DNA from: Sphaerimonospora sp050942215
GTDB lineage: Bacteria; Actinomycetota; Actinomycetes; Streptosporangiales; Streptosporangiaceae
NCBI RefSeq assembly: GCF_050942215.1
Contig: NZ_CP192056.1
Span: 4,526,001-4,590,000 of the forward strand
Length of the DNA: 64,000 nt
Reading direction: 5' to 3'
In this document: positions 10,101 through 17,429 of the stretch, one piece after another
Layout of the letters: every line of letters starts with the position of its first letter
Numbering within the stretch: the stretch's first letter is position 1
Notes under the pieces: model-generated
The model's input: only the letters and a program-made list of their open reading frames with translations
Told to the model about the DNA's origin: nothing
Database searches by the model: none
Position numbers and translations under genes: made by a program

Positions 10101-11207
10101 GCCTACCGGCGCGACGGTCGCGGGCACGTCGTAGAACGGCAACCAGGTCGTACGGAGCAACTCGGCGCGGCGCTCGCCGGGCGGCACCTGGGCGTGCACG
10201 GCGACGTTGCGGCCGATCGCGTACCTGCGCTGGTCGCGGTAGAGCAGCCGCAGGTGCATGTCCTCCAGATCGCCCCACTCCCGGGCGTCGTCGGCACCGC
10301 CGTCGCCGCCGGGGGCGTGGTCGCCGTCCAGTGGGTCGTCGATCGGGAGGAAGACGGGCTTGATCTCCATCGACTCGTCGGGCACGGCGGTCACGGTGAG
10401 GTGCGCCTGGAACAGCCAGGCGGTGTCGGCGCCGGTCTCCGGCTCGATCCGCTGGTTGATCAGCGTCAGCTCGACGACGCGCCGCCCTTCCGGCCGGGGC
10501 CGTACGGCGACCGCGAGCCGGACGCCGGGATCTTCGGCACGTTCCATCGTGAGGGGGATGGGCCGAGGCGGTCCGCCGTTCAGCCGGATCGTCCTGACGT
10601 ACTCGACCGGTCGACGCGACCAGATCCGGGTGGTCCTGGGGTTGCCCTTCGCGTCCTCGACCTGCGTCTCGGCCTTGCCGTACTCCCCCCAGGACGCGGT
10701 GACCGCAAGCGCGTCGACGTCGGCCGGGACCGCGAACGACAGGCCCATCGACGACGCCCAGAGCCGACCGAGGTTCTGCGGGGTGAGCACGTCGGGCAGC
10801 TCCCCCTCGAATCCGTCGCCCTCCGCGCCGATCTCGGTCTCCGGCAGCTCGTCGGCATCCTCCCTGACCCGCTTCGGGGACGGCTTGGGACCGAGCATGC
10901 CGACCAGGTAGCGCTCACGCGGTCCCATCGAGCGCGGTGGCAGCTCCTCGAAATCCCCGTCGTACGGCCCGAGCAGGTCGCGCTCGACCAGCTCCTGGAA
11001 CTCGTCCCGGACCTCGAACGGCGTGGCCGGCTCGAAGTCCTGCGGCACATCGAGCGGATGCCGGGCCTTCATCGCCGCGACGGTGGCCGGATCAGGCGGC
11101 GAGGGCTCGGGGGGCGCGGCCTCCCCTTCCTCCGTCCCGGCCCCGGAGCCGAACAGATCGTCCTGTGCGGCTCCGGCCTTGAACAGCTCTTCCTGCCGAT
11201 CGAACAC
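7143..11207 (-). CDS. drmA: DISARM helicase DrmA
   Basis: A 1354-residue superfamily 2 helicase-like protein, the central DISARM component. An acidic N-terminal ~150 residues precede a beta-rich domain. Walker A PTGGGKTEA is near residue 551. A four-cysteine zinc-binding insert starts at CPWCGE near residue 674. The DEAH-type motif appears as QDELHLISG near residue 828. The C-terminal helicase motifs (TSMLQVGVDVSRFG, then ASSRVGRH) are near residues 1090-1122. The GTG start at 11207 has AGGAAGGA upstream. It is separated from its class 1 partners drmD/drmMI by a 7.4-kb block, so drmABC probably has its own promoter in 11208-11594. Confidence 0.93.
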   Translation of the reverse strand: MFDRQEELFKAGAAQDDLFGSGAGTEEGEAAPPEPSPPDPATVAAMKARHPLDVPQDFEPATPFEVRDEFQELVERDLLGPYDGDFEELPPRSMGPRERYLVGMLGPKPSPKRVREDADELPETEIGAEGDGFEGELPDVLTPQNLGRLWASSMGLSFAVPADVDALAVTASWGEYGKAETQVEDAKGNPRTTRIWSRRPVEYVRTIRLNGGPPRPIPLTMERAEDPGVRLAVAVRPRPEGRRVVELTLINQRIEPETGADTAWLFQAHLTVTAVPDESMEIKPVFLPIDDPLDGDHAPGGDGGADDAREWGDLEDMHLRLLYRDQRRYAIGRNVAVHAQVPPGERRAELLRTTWLPFYDVPATVAPVGEGTALSGVELSMDALADATPEELAAGLAPLADGYAEWLDEQERKIPGLPEPLRDAAVVAVQRARQAAARIRAGIALLCDTSPYGEAGFDAERHEQALAAFRFANRAMALQRRRTAVAKLRDELGLGYAQAMAQVEADGAKAASWRPFQLAFILLNLPALTDPAHPERAADHTGTVDLLFFPTGGGKTEAYLGLTAYAFAVRRLQKVVGAGADARSGLDGVAVLMRYTLRLLTAQQFQRAAALVCACEVLRRDDPRTWGEEPFRIGLWVGGTVSPNWFKEARDQIEEAKEAPDSRRANVLQTLTCPWCGEKLNAGRNLDLDEDRRRVLLYCGRGSEGDADSCPFSRLGEERFLRRTWGEDEVYARREGLPILTVDEEIYRLVPSLVIATVDKLAQLPWRGFAGHLFGRVSRRCPRHGYRHDDMDEQIGCAGRHNAKGGLPRVESRPVIRLRPPDLIIQDELHLISGALGTTVGLFEAAVNELCTWTVAGEPTGPKTVASTATTKRADRQVLNIFGRDLAVFPPQVLDVGDTFFSRQVRVTPQDPGRRYLGVCAHGVRLKSAEIRLAEILLLAGQTLFDRYGEAADPYMTLVGYFNATRELAGMRRYLDDDVTTRIRTHGRRKKLSERLLSRTDLLNIAELTSRISSGDISDVLKRLEIGFDPELDTSRRTMECRAEITDVMREKDAAKRRRAHRLAERYRMLRSSRQRTARPPVDVVLATSMLQVGVDVSRFGLMMVVGQPKNTAEYIQASSRVGRHQARPGLVITLYNWSRPRDLAHYEDFEHYHATFYRQVEALSVTPYTARALDRGTTATFAAAVRNVEETYSRNRDAEEVPLAGETVKLIIRRFLDRAEVAGGPRGRQALDERLKALIDRWNAEKDGPARLGYERRRGTAEEVVKGLLKRAGNGTWDALTVGNSMRETENEVNLLLPGGGKIFLSPVGEPEWTFQAGTDDDPDGDDPVGDEMGLSALNETPTKKGALDGRGR

Positions 11208-11386
11208 GTGGGGGGTGTCCTTCCTCGCCTGAACTTGACCGCCACGTTAGTCACTCTTGGGAAGTGTGTGTACGAAATATGGCTGCATCGCAAGGTCACG
11301 ACGTCGTCACAGCGGCCATCCCCGCCGCCTCAGGCAAGCCGACCCCCTCTCGGGGCGTGCCCGGCGGGTAAAGGTTTCCTGAGAAG

Positions 11387-11402
11387 GCGGCGTTTACGCC
11401 GC
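11387..11402. promoter_or_regulatory. short GC dyad in the drmA/higB divergent region
   Basis: GCGGCGT and ACGCCGC form a perfect 7-bp inverted repeat around TT. It lies in the drmA leader on the minus strand, about 180 bp upstream of the drmA start. It could be an operator or an RNA hairpin in the 5' leader. The rest of the 387-bp region 11208-11594 holds the two AGGTA-type palindromes listed separately and no gene. Confidence 0.3.
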
Positions 11403-11477
11403 AATCGCCACGATCTCCACAACAGTAGGTGCTGCTCAGGGGATTCCAGTCGGGGATCCTGAGGATTTTCCCCCTCT

Positions 11478-11493
11478 TACCTCTCAATAGGTA
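11478..11493. promoter_or_regulatory. TACCT/AGGTA half of HigA operator (O1)
   Basis: TACCT at 11478-11482 and AGGTA at 11489-11493 form an inverted repeat with a 6-bp centre. It shares its arms with the stronger palindrome at 11552-11568, as expected for paired sites bound by the HigA-like antitoxin. It lies between drmA and higB. Confidence 0.4.
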
Positions 11494-11551
11494 GCCAAGC
11501 GGACACGGTTTGTACGCAGATCCACGGCGCCTCGGCTAAAGTGATGCCATC

Positions 11552-11568
11552 TTTACCTACTAGGTAAA
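11552..11568. promoter_or_regulatory. palindromic HigA-type operator (O2)
   Basis: TTTACCTACTAGGTAAA is a perfect inverted repeat with 8-bp arms and a single central base, only 26 bp before the higB start. Type II antitoxins of the HigA/XRE family bind such palindromes over their own promoter. The site also faces drmA, transcribed the other way, so cross-control of the DISARM core is possible but is inference. Confidence 0.55.
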
Positions 11569-11594
11569 TCTCACGGGTGGGAGGCACGGGTAGG

Positions 11595-11921
11595 TTGGAG
11601 GTGTACTACGAGGACACGAAGTTCAGGAAGAGGTGCGAGTCCGACAAGGAACGGCGCAGGCACTTCGGACACGACCGTGCCAACATCTTGGCGAAGCGAA
11701 TTCAGCAGTTCCAGCAGGCCGAGTCGCTCGACGAGATGCGCATGCTGAGCGGTCACTGCGAGGAGTTGGCGGGAGACCGAAAAGGACAGTTATCCATCCG
11801 GCTCGACGCCAACTACCGGCTTATATTCGAACCGGAGGGGTGGATCGCAGACAACCAGGGCTCTCTGGATTGGACGGCAGTCACGGCAGTCGTGCTGATC
11901 GAGATCGTCGACTACCACTGA
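11595..11921 (+). CDS. HigB/RelE-family toxin
   Basis: A 108-residue RelE/ParE-fold protein of the plasmid-killer (HigB) type. It begins LEVYYEDTKFRKRCESDKER, has a mid-region LSGHCEELAGDRKGQ, and a core strand LSIRLDANYRLIFEP that matches the family's RVNDQYRICFRW-like strand. It ends in the family's usual VVLIEIVDYH. Such toxins cleave mRNA on the ribosome. The TTG at 11595 is chosen because GGGAGG lies upstream; a GTG at 11577 would add six residues. The toxin-first order with the antitoxin 58 bp downstream is the HigBA arrangement. Confidence 0.85.
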   Translation: MEVYYEDTKFRKRCESDKERRRHFGHDRANILAKRIQQFQQAESLDEMRMLSGHCEELAGDRKGQLSIRLDANYRLIFEPEGWIADNQGSLDWTAVTAVVLIEIVDYH

Positions 11922-11979
11922 GGGGGCCACCTCAGTGGACGGCACGACAAGCGGTACAACGGCGTGAGGAGGGATAGCA

Positions 11980-13092
11980 GTGGCCAGGGCGAAGACCACG
12001 CGTACGCTGTATGCGGCTGGAGACCTCGACTACGCGGTGCCGCCGGGGGAAACCCTGCGGGAGCTTCTCGAAGAAAAGGGGATGACCCAACGTGAGCTGG
12101 CTGAGCGAGCCGGGTTGTCCCCGAAACACGTCAACCAGCTGATCCACGGTCTCGTACGCCTCACTCCTGAGGTCGCGGAGTCACTGGAACGAGTGGTCGG
12201 AACTCCCGCGAAGCTCTGGAACCGACTCGAGGCCGACTATCAGTCGACGCGCATACGACTCCGGGCGGCCCGAGACCTGGAACAGCATATTGAATGGCTC
12301 AAGGAGCTTCCGGTATCCGAACTGGTCAAGCGGAAGATTCTTCCGGAGGAGCCGAAAGACAAGGTCGCCCGCGTCGAACAGCTTCTCGCGTTCTTCGCCG
12401 TCGCCTCGGTTGACGTATGGCAAGAGCTGTATGCGCAACCGGCAGCATGCGCATTCAGAAAGTCCAAGGTTCAGGATTCAAAGCTCGGCCCCTTGGCCAC
12501 TTGGCTCCGCATCGGAGAAATCGAAGCACAGCGGGTGCCCTGCAGGGCCTTCGACGCTACAGCACTCAGGAAAACCATCCCCGAGCTGAGGGCGCTGACT
12601 CTGCTGCCCGTAGCCGAGTTCCGACCACGCCTGCAAGAGATCTGCTCCAGTAGCGGTGTGGCGGTCGTTTTCGTGGAGGAAGTCAGGGGTGCGCGCGTAA
12701 GCGGTGTCACACGAAAGATCGGAACCAAGCGCGTAATCCAGCTCAGCCATCGTTATCGTACGGATGATCAGCTCTGGTTCAGCTTCTTTCATGAGCTTCA
12801 CCACGTGCTGAACGGTGACGATGAAATCCGTATCGAGATCGCCGGCAAGACCGAGACCGGTGATCCGAAAGAACTGGAAGCCGACCGCTTCGCAGCAGAC
12901 ACCCTCATCCCGCCCTACCATGCCCACCGATTGGCCGAACTGGCCTCAAAGGACGCCATCCGGTCCTTCGCCCATGAGATCGGAATCGCTCCGGGGATCG
13001 TCGTCGGACGCCTTCAGCGAGATTTCCCACGTCGCTGGCCCTACCGCAACGGAAACGATCTCAAGCGCAAGTTGGAGCTGATCGATTCCTGA
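11980..13092 (+). CDS. HigA-type antitoxin fused to ImmA/IrrE metallopeptidase
   Basis: 370 residues with two domains. Residues 25-85 are an XRE helix-turn-helix of the HigA type (PPGETLRELLEEKGMTQREL and AERAGLSPKHVNQLI). Residues about 200-370 are a COG2856 (ImmA/IrrE) zinc-peptidase domain with HELHHVL near residue 269 and the downstream helix EADRFAADTLIP. The GTG start has a strong GAGGAGG upstream. HigA neutralises HigB and represses the operon through the palindromes at 11478 and 11552. The peptidase domain suggests regulated proteolysis, by analogy with ImmA cleaving phage repressors, so the antitoxin could be inactivated by an infection or stress signal. Confidence 0.88.
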   Translation: MARAKTTRTLYAAGDLDYAVPPGETLRELLEEKGMTQRELAERAGLSPKHVNQLIHGLVRLTPEVAESLERVVGTPAKLWNRLEADYQSTRIRLRAARDLEQHIEWLKELPVSELVKRKILPEEPKDKVARVEQLLAFFAVASVDVWQELYAQPAACAFRKSKVQDSKLGPLATWLRIGEIEAQRVPCRAFDATALRKTIPELRALTLLPVAEFRPRLQEICSSSGVAVVFVEEVRGARVSGVTRKIGTKRVIQLSHRYRTDDQLWFSFFHELHHVLNGDDEIRIEIAGKTETGDPKELEADRFAADTLIPPYHAHRLAELASKDAIRSFAHEIGIAPGIVVGRLQRDFPRRWPYRNGNDLKRKLELIDS

Positions 13093-13296
13093 CATCATCC
13101 CCCGAGCCGACGACGGATCAGTTCCTCAAGATTCCAATGAGCCGGCTCTCGACGATGAGGAGTCTGGAGATAACATCAAAGCGCTTGACCGACTCGGCCG
13201 CGTGCCATGTACGTGTAGTGGTCGGTGACAAGGGGTCCAGGGGACCTCTTCCCTTGAGACTGGGATAGCCGGCCACATTCATGTAGTGCCCTGGCT

Positions 13297-13358
13297 TTCA
13301 TCAGGACCTCCGAGGAGACCCCGCCTTCAGGCGGGGTCTCCTCGGAGGTCCTGATGAA
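13297..13358. terminator. 62-bp perfect hairpin between convergent genes
   Basis: Arms of 29 bp (13297-13325 and 13330-13358) are perfectly complementary around a four-base TTCA loop. It lies between the 3' ends of the HigA gene (13092) and the gene ending at 13552, where a bidirectional terminator is expected. It lacks a T tract and is much longer than ordinary terminators. The tip, CCCCGCC-TTCA-GGCGGGG, resembles hairpins at IS200/IS605-type ends, but no transposase gene is present. The remaining 13093-13551 sequence shows no convincing gene. Confidence 0.55.
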
Positions 13359-13551
13359 GGCGCTCGGGGCCAGGCCCAGGACCAGAAGACCGAGGACCGT
13401 AGGGGTGCCCGCGACGTCCGCGATGCGGAGGCTCGCCAACTTGAGCTCCTCCGGCCGCCCATTCTCCTCGATGACCTCAAGCGACACCACGGACGGCAGA
13501 TAGGTCGATGGCCCGCCTGCCGCCACGGGGGAAGCACGGCAGGCGGGCGGC

Positions 13552-13971
13552 TCATGTGGCCGGGCAGCGGTAGTCGGCGTCCCGGTTCGGCGAGCAGCAG
13601 ACGACAGCGCAGGAGACGAAACGTCCGGCGTGCAGCCAGATCCCCCACTGCACGTCCACGCCCGCGCGCAGGGATTCCCGTACGAGGTCCAGCCGGAAGT
13701 CCAGGCCGATGCGGGCCTCGTCTTCTGGGTGGAGGAAGGACGGCTCGGCGGCCCGATAACGTTCAGCCAGCCACGCCATCGCCTCGTCCACGCCGGCCGG
13801 AGAGGCGTCGATGCGGCGGGCCGGTTTCAGCAGCCAGTCACAGGTACGCATCGGCGGCAGCAGCGAGGCCAGGAACGGTCCAGGGTCGGCCGGGGGCAGC
13901 GGAGGACGGCGCTCGGCCTCGCGGCGTCGGTCGTCGCCGATGCCGGTCCAGGAGTAGCAGTGCAGGTGCAA
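13552..13971 (-). CDS. hypothetical protein of XRE/DUF397 cluster
   Basis: 139 residues from a TTG at 13971 preceded by AGGGAGA. The start LHLHCYSWTGIGDD is followed by a proline-rich segment and then a mixed helical region (PARRIDASPAGVDEAMAWLA, LDFRLDLVRESLRAGVDVQW). It ends in a cysteine-containing tail. I do not recognise a domain. It is the last of four minus-strand genes divergent from the XRE regulator at 15232; comparable small unknown genes often accompany XRE/DUF397 pairs in actinomycetes. Codon use is normal for the window, which supports real coding. Confidence 0.6.
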   Translation of the reverse strand: MHLHCYSWTGIGDDRRREAERRPPLPPADPGPFLASLLPPMRTCDWLLKPARRIDASPAGVDEAMAWLAERYRAAEPSFLHPEDEARIGLDFRLDLVRESLRAGVDVQWGIWLHAGRFVSCAVVCCSPNRDADYRCPAT

Positions 13972-14054
13972 CGGCGCTCTCCCTACATTGGGTGGGGTGC
14001 GGCCCCTGCCTGATTGCGCCGGGCAGGGACCGCACGCTCGATCACCGGCGGGTG

Positions 14055-14276
14055 CTACAGCGCGGCGGTGGCGATGCCGGCCGCGCGCAGCTCCGCGCCG
14101 GTGAACCGCAGCGTCCCCGCGGTCGGGTTCTTGCTGTCGCGCAGCGCGTAGGCGTCGGCCGCCCCAGGGATCGGGGCGACCTCCACGCAGCTCTCCATCT
14201 CCTCCTCCTGCTGGTTGCCGCCGCACAGGCGCCGGAACCGGGCCCCGGCCAGGTCGCGGTCGTACAGGTCGTTCAT
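14055..14276 (-). CDS. DUF397 protein
   Basis: 73 residues with the DUF397 pattern: FRRLCGGNQQEEEMESCVEV, then a short linker, then YALRDSKNPTAGTLRFTGAE. DUF397 proteins are encoded beside XRE regulators in actinomycetes and in several cases act as their partners or anti-regulators. The ATG at 14276 has GGAGAG upstream. The matching regulator is probably the HTH-TPR protein at 15232 in the same cluster. Confidence 0.85.
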   Translation of the reverse strand: MNDLYDRDLAGARFRRLCGGNQQEEEMESCVEVAPIPGAADAYALRDSKNPTAGTLRFTGAELRAAGIATAAL

Positions 14277-14428
14277 CTCATCACTCTCCGTCGGATCGAC
14301 TCCCGCCCGGGCGGAATGCCGGGCGGGTTTTACCAAGAGGGGCGGCCTCCCGGGAAGGCCCCTCAGCCAGAAGAAGACCGCCCCCAAGCCCCGCCGATCG
14401 CGGCCAACTGCGACCAGCGGGGCAGCTC

Positions 14429-14749
14429 TCAGCGGGCAAGACCCAGCAGCAGGTCTCGCCACATCTCCTGAGCGCGGCAGGTGATCAGCCGTTCGGTCTC
14501 CCGTACCTCGGGCCCGACGCCGTGGGTGCGGTCGGTCCGGCGGATGAACCGCAACCCGCCCGCGCCGCACAGCTCGTACGACACGGGCACGCAGTCGTCA
14601 CACGTGTGCTCGACGACCCGCGCGTACGCCGTCCGCCGCGCGTCCGGCAGCCACCGCAACCGCGCACAATCCGGCTGCTCCGCAGGAAGATGCAGACCGA
14701 GACACGACGGCGGAAGCTTGCCCGGATCGTCCAACCGCCCACCGCTCAC
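14429..14749 (-). CDS. hypothetical protein of XRE/DUF397 cluster
   Basis: 106 residues from a GTG that overlaps the upstream gene's stop by four bases (GTGA), so the two are translationally coupled. A central segment, HTCDDCVPVSYELCGAGGLR, contains a CxxC pair that might bind zinc. It is followed by FIRRTDRTHGVGPEVRETER and a helical tail, LLLGLAR. I cannot name the family. Similar short proteins sit in actinobacterial loci with XRE regulators. Confidence 0.6.
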   Translation of the reverse strand: MSGGRLDDPGKLPPSCLGLHLPAEQPDCARLRWLPDARRTAYARVVEHTCDDCVPVSYELCGAGGLRFIRRTDRTHGVGPEVRETERLITCRAQEMWRDLLLGLAR

Positions 14750-15051
14750 GCCGTCGCCGCCGACCGGGCCGCCCTCACCTGCTCGGTGGCGTTCTCCCGC
14801 CCGGTGGCGTCCCCCTGTGCTGTGCCGTTCTCCAGCGCCGGGGCCACCTCCTCAGCGATGCTCTCCTGCTCGGCGATGGCCAGACCCAGCTCACGCAGGT
14901 CATCGGCGTCGACCGTACGCCACGCCCCGGCCCGCTCGGCGGCCACGGGGAACGGCCGCACCCGCGACGCCCACAACCGCCCGGCATCGCTGCGCATGAT
15001 CCTCCACCCAGCGAACCCCGAGCCGGGAGAAACGGTTCTATGGTTGTCCAT
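14746..15051 (-). CDS. hypothetical protein, first of a four-gene cluster
   Basis: 101 residues from the ATG at 15051, with GAGGT eight bases upstream. The middle (GRLWASRVRPFPVAAERAGA, then TVDADDLRELGLAIAEQES) looks globular and the C-terminus is alanine-rich and probably disordered. No family is recognised. It is divergent from the XRE/TPR regulator at 15232 across a 180-bp spacer that presumably carries both promoters. Confidence 0.55.
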   Translation of the reverse strand: MDNHRTVSPGSGFAGWRIMRSDAGRLWASRVRPFPVAAERAGAWRTVDADDLRELGLAIAEQESIAEEVAPALENGTAQGDATGRENATEQVRAARSAATA

Positions 15052-15231
15052 CAGGTCAGGACCTCGATTCCTGGCCGAGGGGTCCGTACGGCGTTCCTGC
15101 GCCTGCGGACCCCGCTTCGCTTGCGTCGTCACCTCGAAATACAACAGTCCGTAACCCCTGCATCACAGATGTCGTTGGGGGACACTGGGGGTGGTCAGGA
15201 CACCCCCGGGTCTGACGAAGAGGTGCACGCG

Positions 15232-16464
15232 ATGAACGCCGAACTTCCTCCATGGGCCGTACGGCTCCGCGCCGAGCGACGCAACCGGCTATGGAGCCAG
15301 AAAGAGATGGCCCGCCGCCTCGTCGAGGCCGCCGACGAGGAGACCCGCAGAGGTCTGCCCGTTCGAGAGACCATCGTCCGCCGGATCAAGGCGTACGAAG
15401 CCGGACACAACCAACCACGTGATCCGTACCGGCTGCTGTACGTCCGGGTATTCGGGATCAGCGAAGCCGAGTTGTTCGATACGCCGCAGGCTCCGAAACG
15501 CCCAACTGTCGATAACGTCCTCACGAAAATCCCTGACAGCGACTCTCTGACTCCACTCACTGTCAGGACAGGGCGACGTATCGGCATGAGCACGATCACC
15601 GACCTGTCCGCTAGAGTCCATCGCCTGCGCCTGGCCGACGACGTGCTGGCCGGCGGCGATCTCCTGCAGCCCGCGTTCCGCGAACTCAATGCCGCTACAC
15701 GGCTCTACCGCGAAGCCACCTATACCGAGCACACAGGCCGCATACTGCTCAGCGTGATCGGGGAACTCGCGCAGATCACCGGATGGATCGCCAGCGACGC
15801 CGGACGACACCAGGAAGCAGCCAAGATCTACCGCCTCGGCATCCGCGCCGCTCAGGAGGCCGGAGACGGCACCCTGGAATCAAATCTGCTCGGCTCTCTG
15901 GCCTACCAGACCGCCAACATCGGTGACCCTCATGAAGGCGTGACGCTTGCCCACGCGGCGCTCAAGGCGGCCGGGCCGCACGCGCCTGCGCGGGCACGTG
16001 CCCTTGCTTGGGATCGCGTCGCCTGGGCTCATGTTCGGGTCGAGGAAATTGAGCCTGCTATACGAGCGCTCGGCGAGGCCAGCACCGCCCTTGAACAGCA
16101 CGGTGGCGAGGACGAGCCCGCCTACCTGTACTGGGTGGACACGAACGAATTGCAGATCATGGAAGCACGCGCCTACACCGAACTGCGGCGCCCGCTTCGC
16201 GCCGTACCTGTCCTCACCGATGTACTGGCCCGTTACGACACCACCCATGCACGCGAGCTCGCGCTTTACCTGTCCTGGCTCGCCGCGGCACTCGCGGACG
16301 CCAACGAGCCAGAGGAAGCGGCCCGCGCCGCCCGGCGAATGTTCGACCTGTCGAAAGACGTGGCCAGCGACAGAACCACCCGCCGTCATCGTGTCGTCCT
16401 CGACCGGCTCGCGCCGTACCGGGACGTGCCGCAGGTACGGGAACTGATAAACCAACCCATATGA
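15232..16464 (+). CDS. XRE-type HTH regulator with TPR repeats
   Basis: 410 residues. The first ~70 form an XRE-like HTH (LRAERRNRLWSQKEMARRLV, then RIKAYEAGHNQPRDPYRLLY). Residues about 120-410 are helical TPR-like repeats (for example SVIGELAQITGWIASDAGRH). This architecture is common in actinomycete regulators that pair with DUF397 proteins. The ATG at 15232 is chosen because the HTH begins directly after it and GAAGAGG lies upstream. It is divergent from the DUF397 cluster and precedes the HsdR-N-like gene; it may regulate either. Confidence 0.82.
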   Translation: MNAELPPWAVRLRAERRNRLWSQKEMARRLVEAADEETRRGLPVRETIVRRIKAYEAGHNQPRDPYRLLYVRVFGISEAELFDTPQAPKRPTVDNVLTKIPDSDSLTPLTVRTGRRIGMSTITDLSARVHRLRLADDVLAGGDLLQPAFRELNAATRLYREATYTEHTGRILLSVIGELAQITGWIASDAGRHQEAAKIYRLGIRAAQEAGDGTLESNLLGSLAYQTANIGDPHEGVTLAHAALKAAGPHAPARARALAWDRVAWAHVRVEEIEPAIRALGEASTALEQHGGEDEPAYLYWVDTNELQIMEARAYTELRRPLRAVPVLTDVLARYDTTHARELALYLSWLAAALADANEPEEAARAARRMFDLSKDVASDRTTRRHRVVLDRLAPYRDVPQVRELINQPI

Positions 16465-16495
16465 CCTTAAACATATAATACGGATGACCCTTAAT
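16461..16495. promoter_or_regulatory. AT-rich promoter with direct repeat before nuclease gene
   Basis: ATGACCTTAA at 16461-16470 recurs as ATGACCCTTAA at 16485-16495, and a consensus-like TATAAT (16474-16479) lies between them. The stretch is unusually AT-rich. It probably holds the promoter of the nuclease-like gene at 16586, possibly with a repeat-bound regulator. Confidence 0.4.
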
Positions 16496-16585
16496 GCCGT
16501 AGGCAAAGCAATGAGGAGATCTCCTGCGCAGAGTGCATCTCTACCCTTATCCTGCTCTCTCACCCGCATGAAGAAGAGGCGAGAC

Positions 16586-17380
16586 ATGGGCGAGCAGGTA
16601 ATGGGGACCGGATCTTCCACTCAGGCAAGCGACTCACAGGCATCAGCGAAGATCGAAAGCACTGAGGCAGCATCCGCGAAAAAGTTTACATCCTCCCGAA
16701 CAATGCCAAAATGGGAGACCGACGCAAGGGACCGTGTTCGGACAGCGATTCGCCGCTACTCCAAGCCGCTCGCTGATCTTATCGCGAGAGATGCGAACGA
16801 GGGAGACACACGTCTGCTCGTCACCGACTTTTTATGCGATGGGCTGGGATACGATAAATATGAAGAGCTGACCACGGAATATCAGGTGAAGGGCGAGTTT
16901 GCTGATTATGGAATCCGCATTGAAAAACAACTCGCCGCCTTCATCGAAGTAAAACGCTGCACTCAAAAACTTGGCGAGAAGCATTTGCGACAGGTGCAGA
17001 TGTACGCAGTGAACGAGGGCGTCGAATGGATGATTCTCACCAACGCTCAGGTATGGCAGGTCTACCACCTGACCGGCGGCCTCCCCGCTGTGGTCGATCT
17101 TGCCTTCGAGGTCGATCTCCTTAGCGACGACTCCCTGGCAGCCAAGTCTGGCACATTTTTCTACTTGACCAAGGAAGCATTCAGGCGACGCCTTATCGAT
17201 GATCTCTGGAAAGCCCGTGCGGCCACATCTCCCAAGGCCTTAGCACAAGTGGTGACGTCTGAGACGGTACTCGAAGCCATACGAAAGGAAGTCCGCCGCC
17301 AGACAAGCCACAATGCCGATGTCAAGGATCTAGCACGGATTCTGCGGAGCGAAGTCCTGCGGCCGGAGATACAACCTTAG
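16586..17380 (+). CDS. HsdR N-terminal-like (PD-(D/E)xK) nuclease domain protein
   Basis: 264 residues. A Ser/Ala-rich, probably disordered first ~40 residues lead into a domain like the N-terminus of type I restriction endonuclease subunits. LVTDFLCDGLGYDKYEELTT comes first, then the catalytic-type core FADYGIRIEKQLAAFIEVKR, in which the Asp and the E-x-K fit a PD-(D/E)xK site. Then follow HLRQVQMYAVNEGVEWMILT and NAQVWQVYHL. There is no helicase or methylase partner, so it is a stand-alone protein, not an HsdR subunit. GC and codon use are clearly lower than in neighbours, suggesting recent transfer. The ATG at 16586 has AGAGGCG upstream; starts at 16568 and 16484 are also possible. A defence role is inferred from its place inside the DISARM locus. 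Confidence 0.75.
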   Translation: MGEQVMGTGSSTQASDSQASAKIESTEAASAKKFTSSRTMPKWETDARDRVRTAIRRYSKPLADLIARDANEGDTRLLVTDFLCDGLGYDKYEELTTEYQVKGEFADYGIRIEKQLAAFIEVKRCTQKLGEKHLRQVQMYAVNEGVEWMILTNAQVWQVYHLTGGLPAVVDLAFEVDLLSDDSLAAKSGTFFYLTKEAFRRRLIDDLWKARAATSPKALAQVVTSETVLEAIRKEVRRQTSHNADVKDLARILRSEVLRPEIQP

Positions 17381-17429
17381 ATGTAATTCAGCGACCTCGT
17401 CTGAACGCTACGTGAGATCTGGTATCGAC

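Noticed and set aside
13176..13526. A 116-codon minus-strand gene spanning the perfect hairpin
   Set aside because: A third of it is the palindrome itself, it lacks a family and a convincing ribosome site, and the region lies between convergent gene ends.
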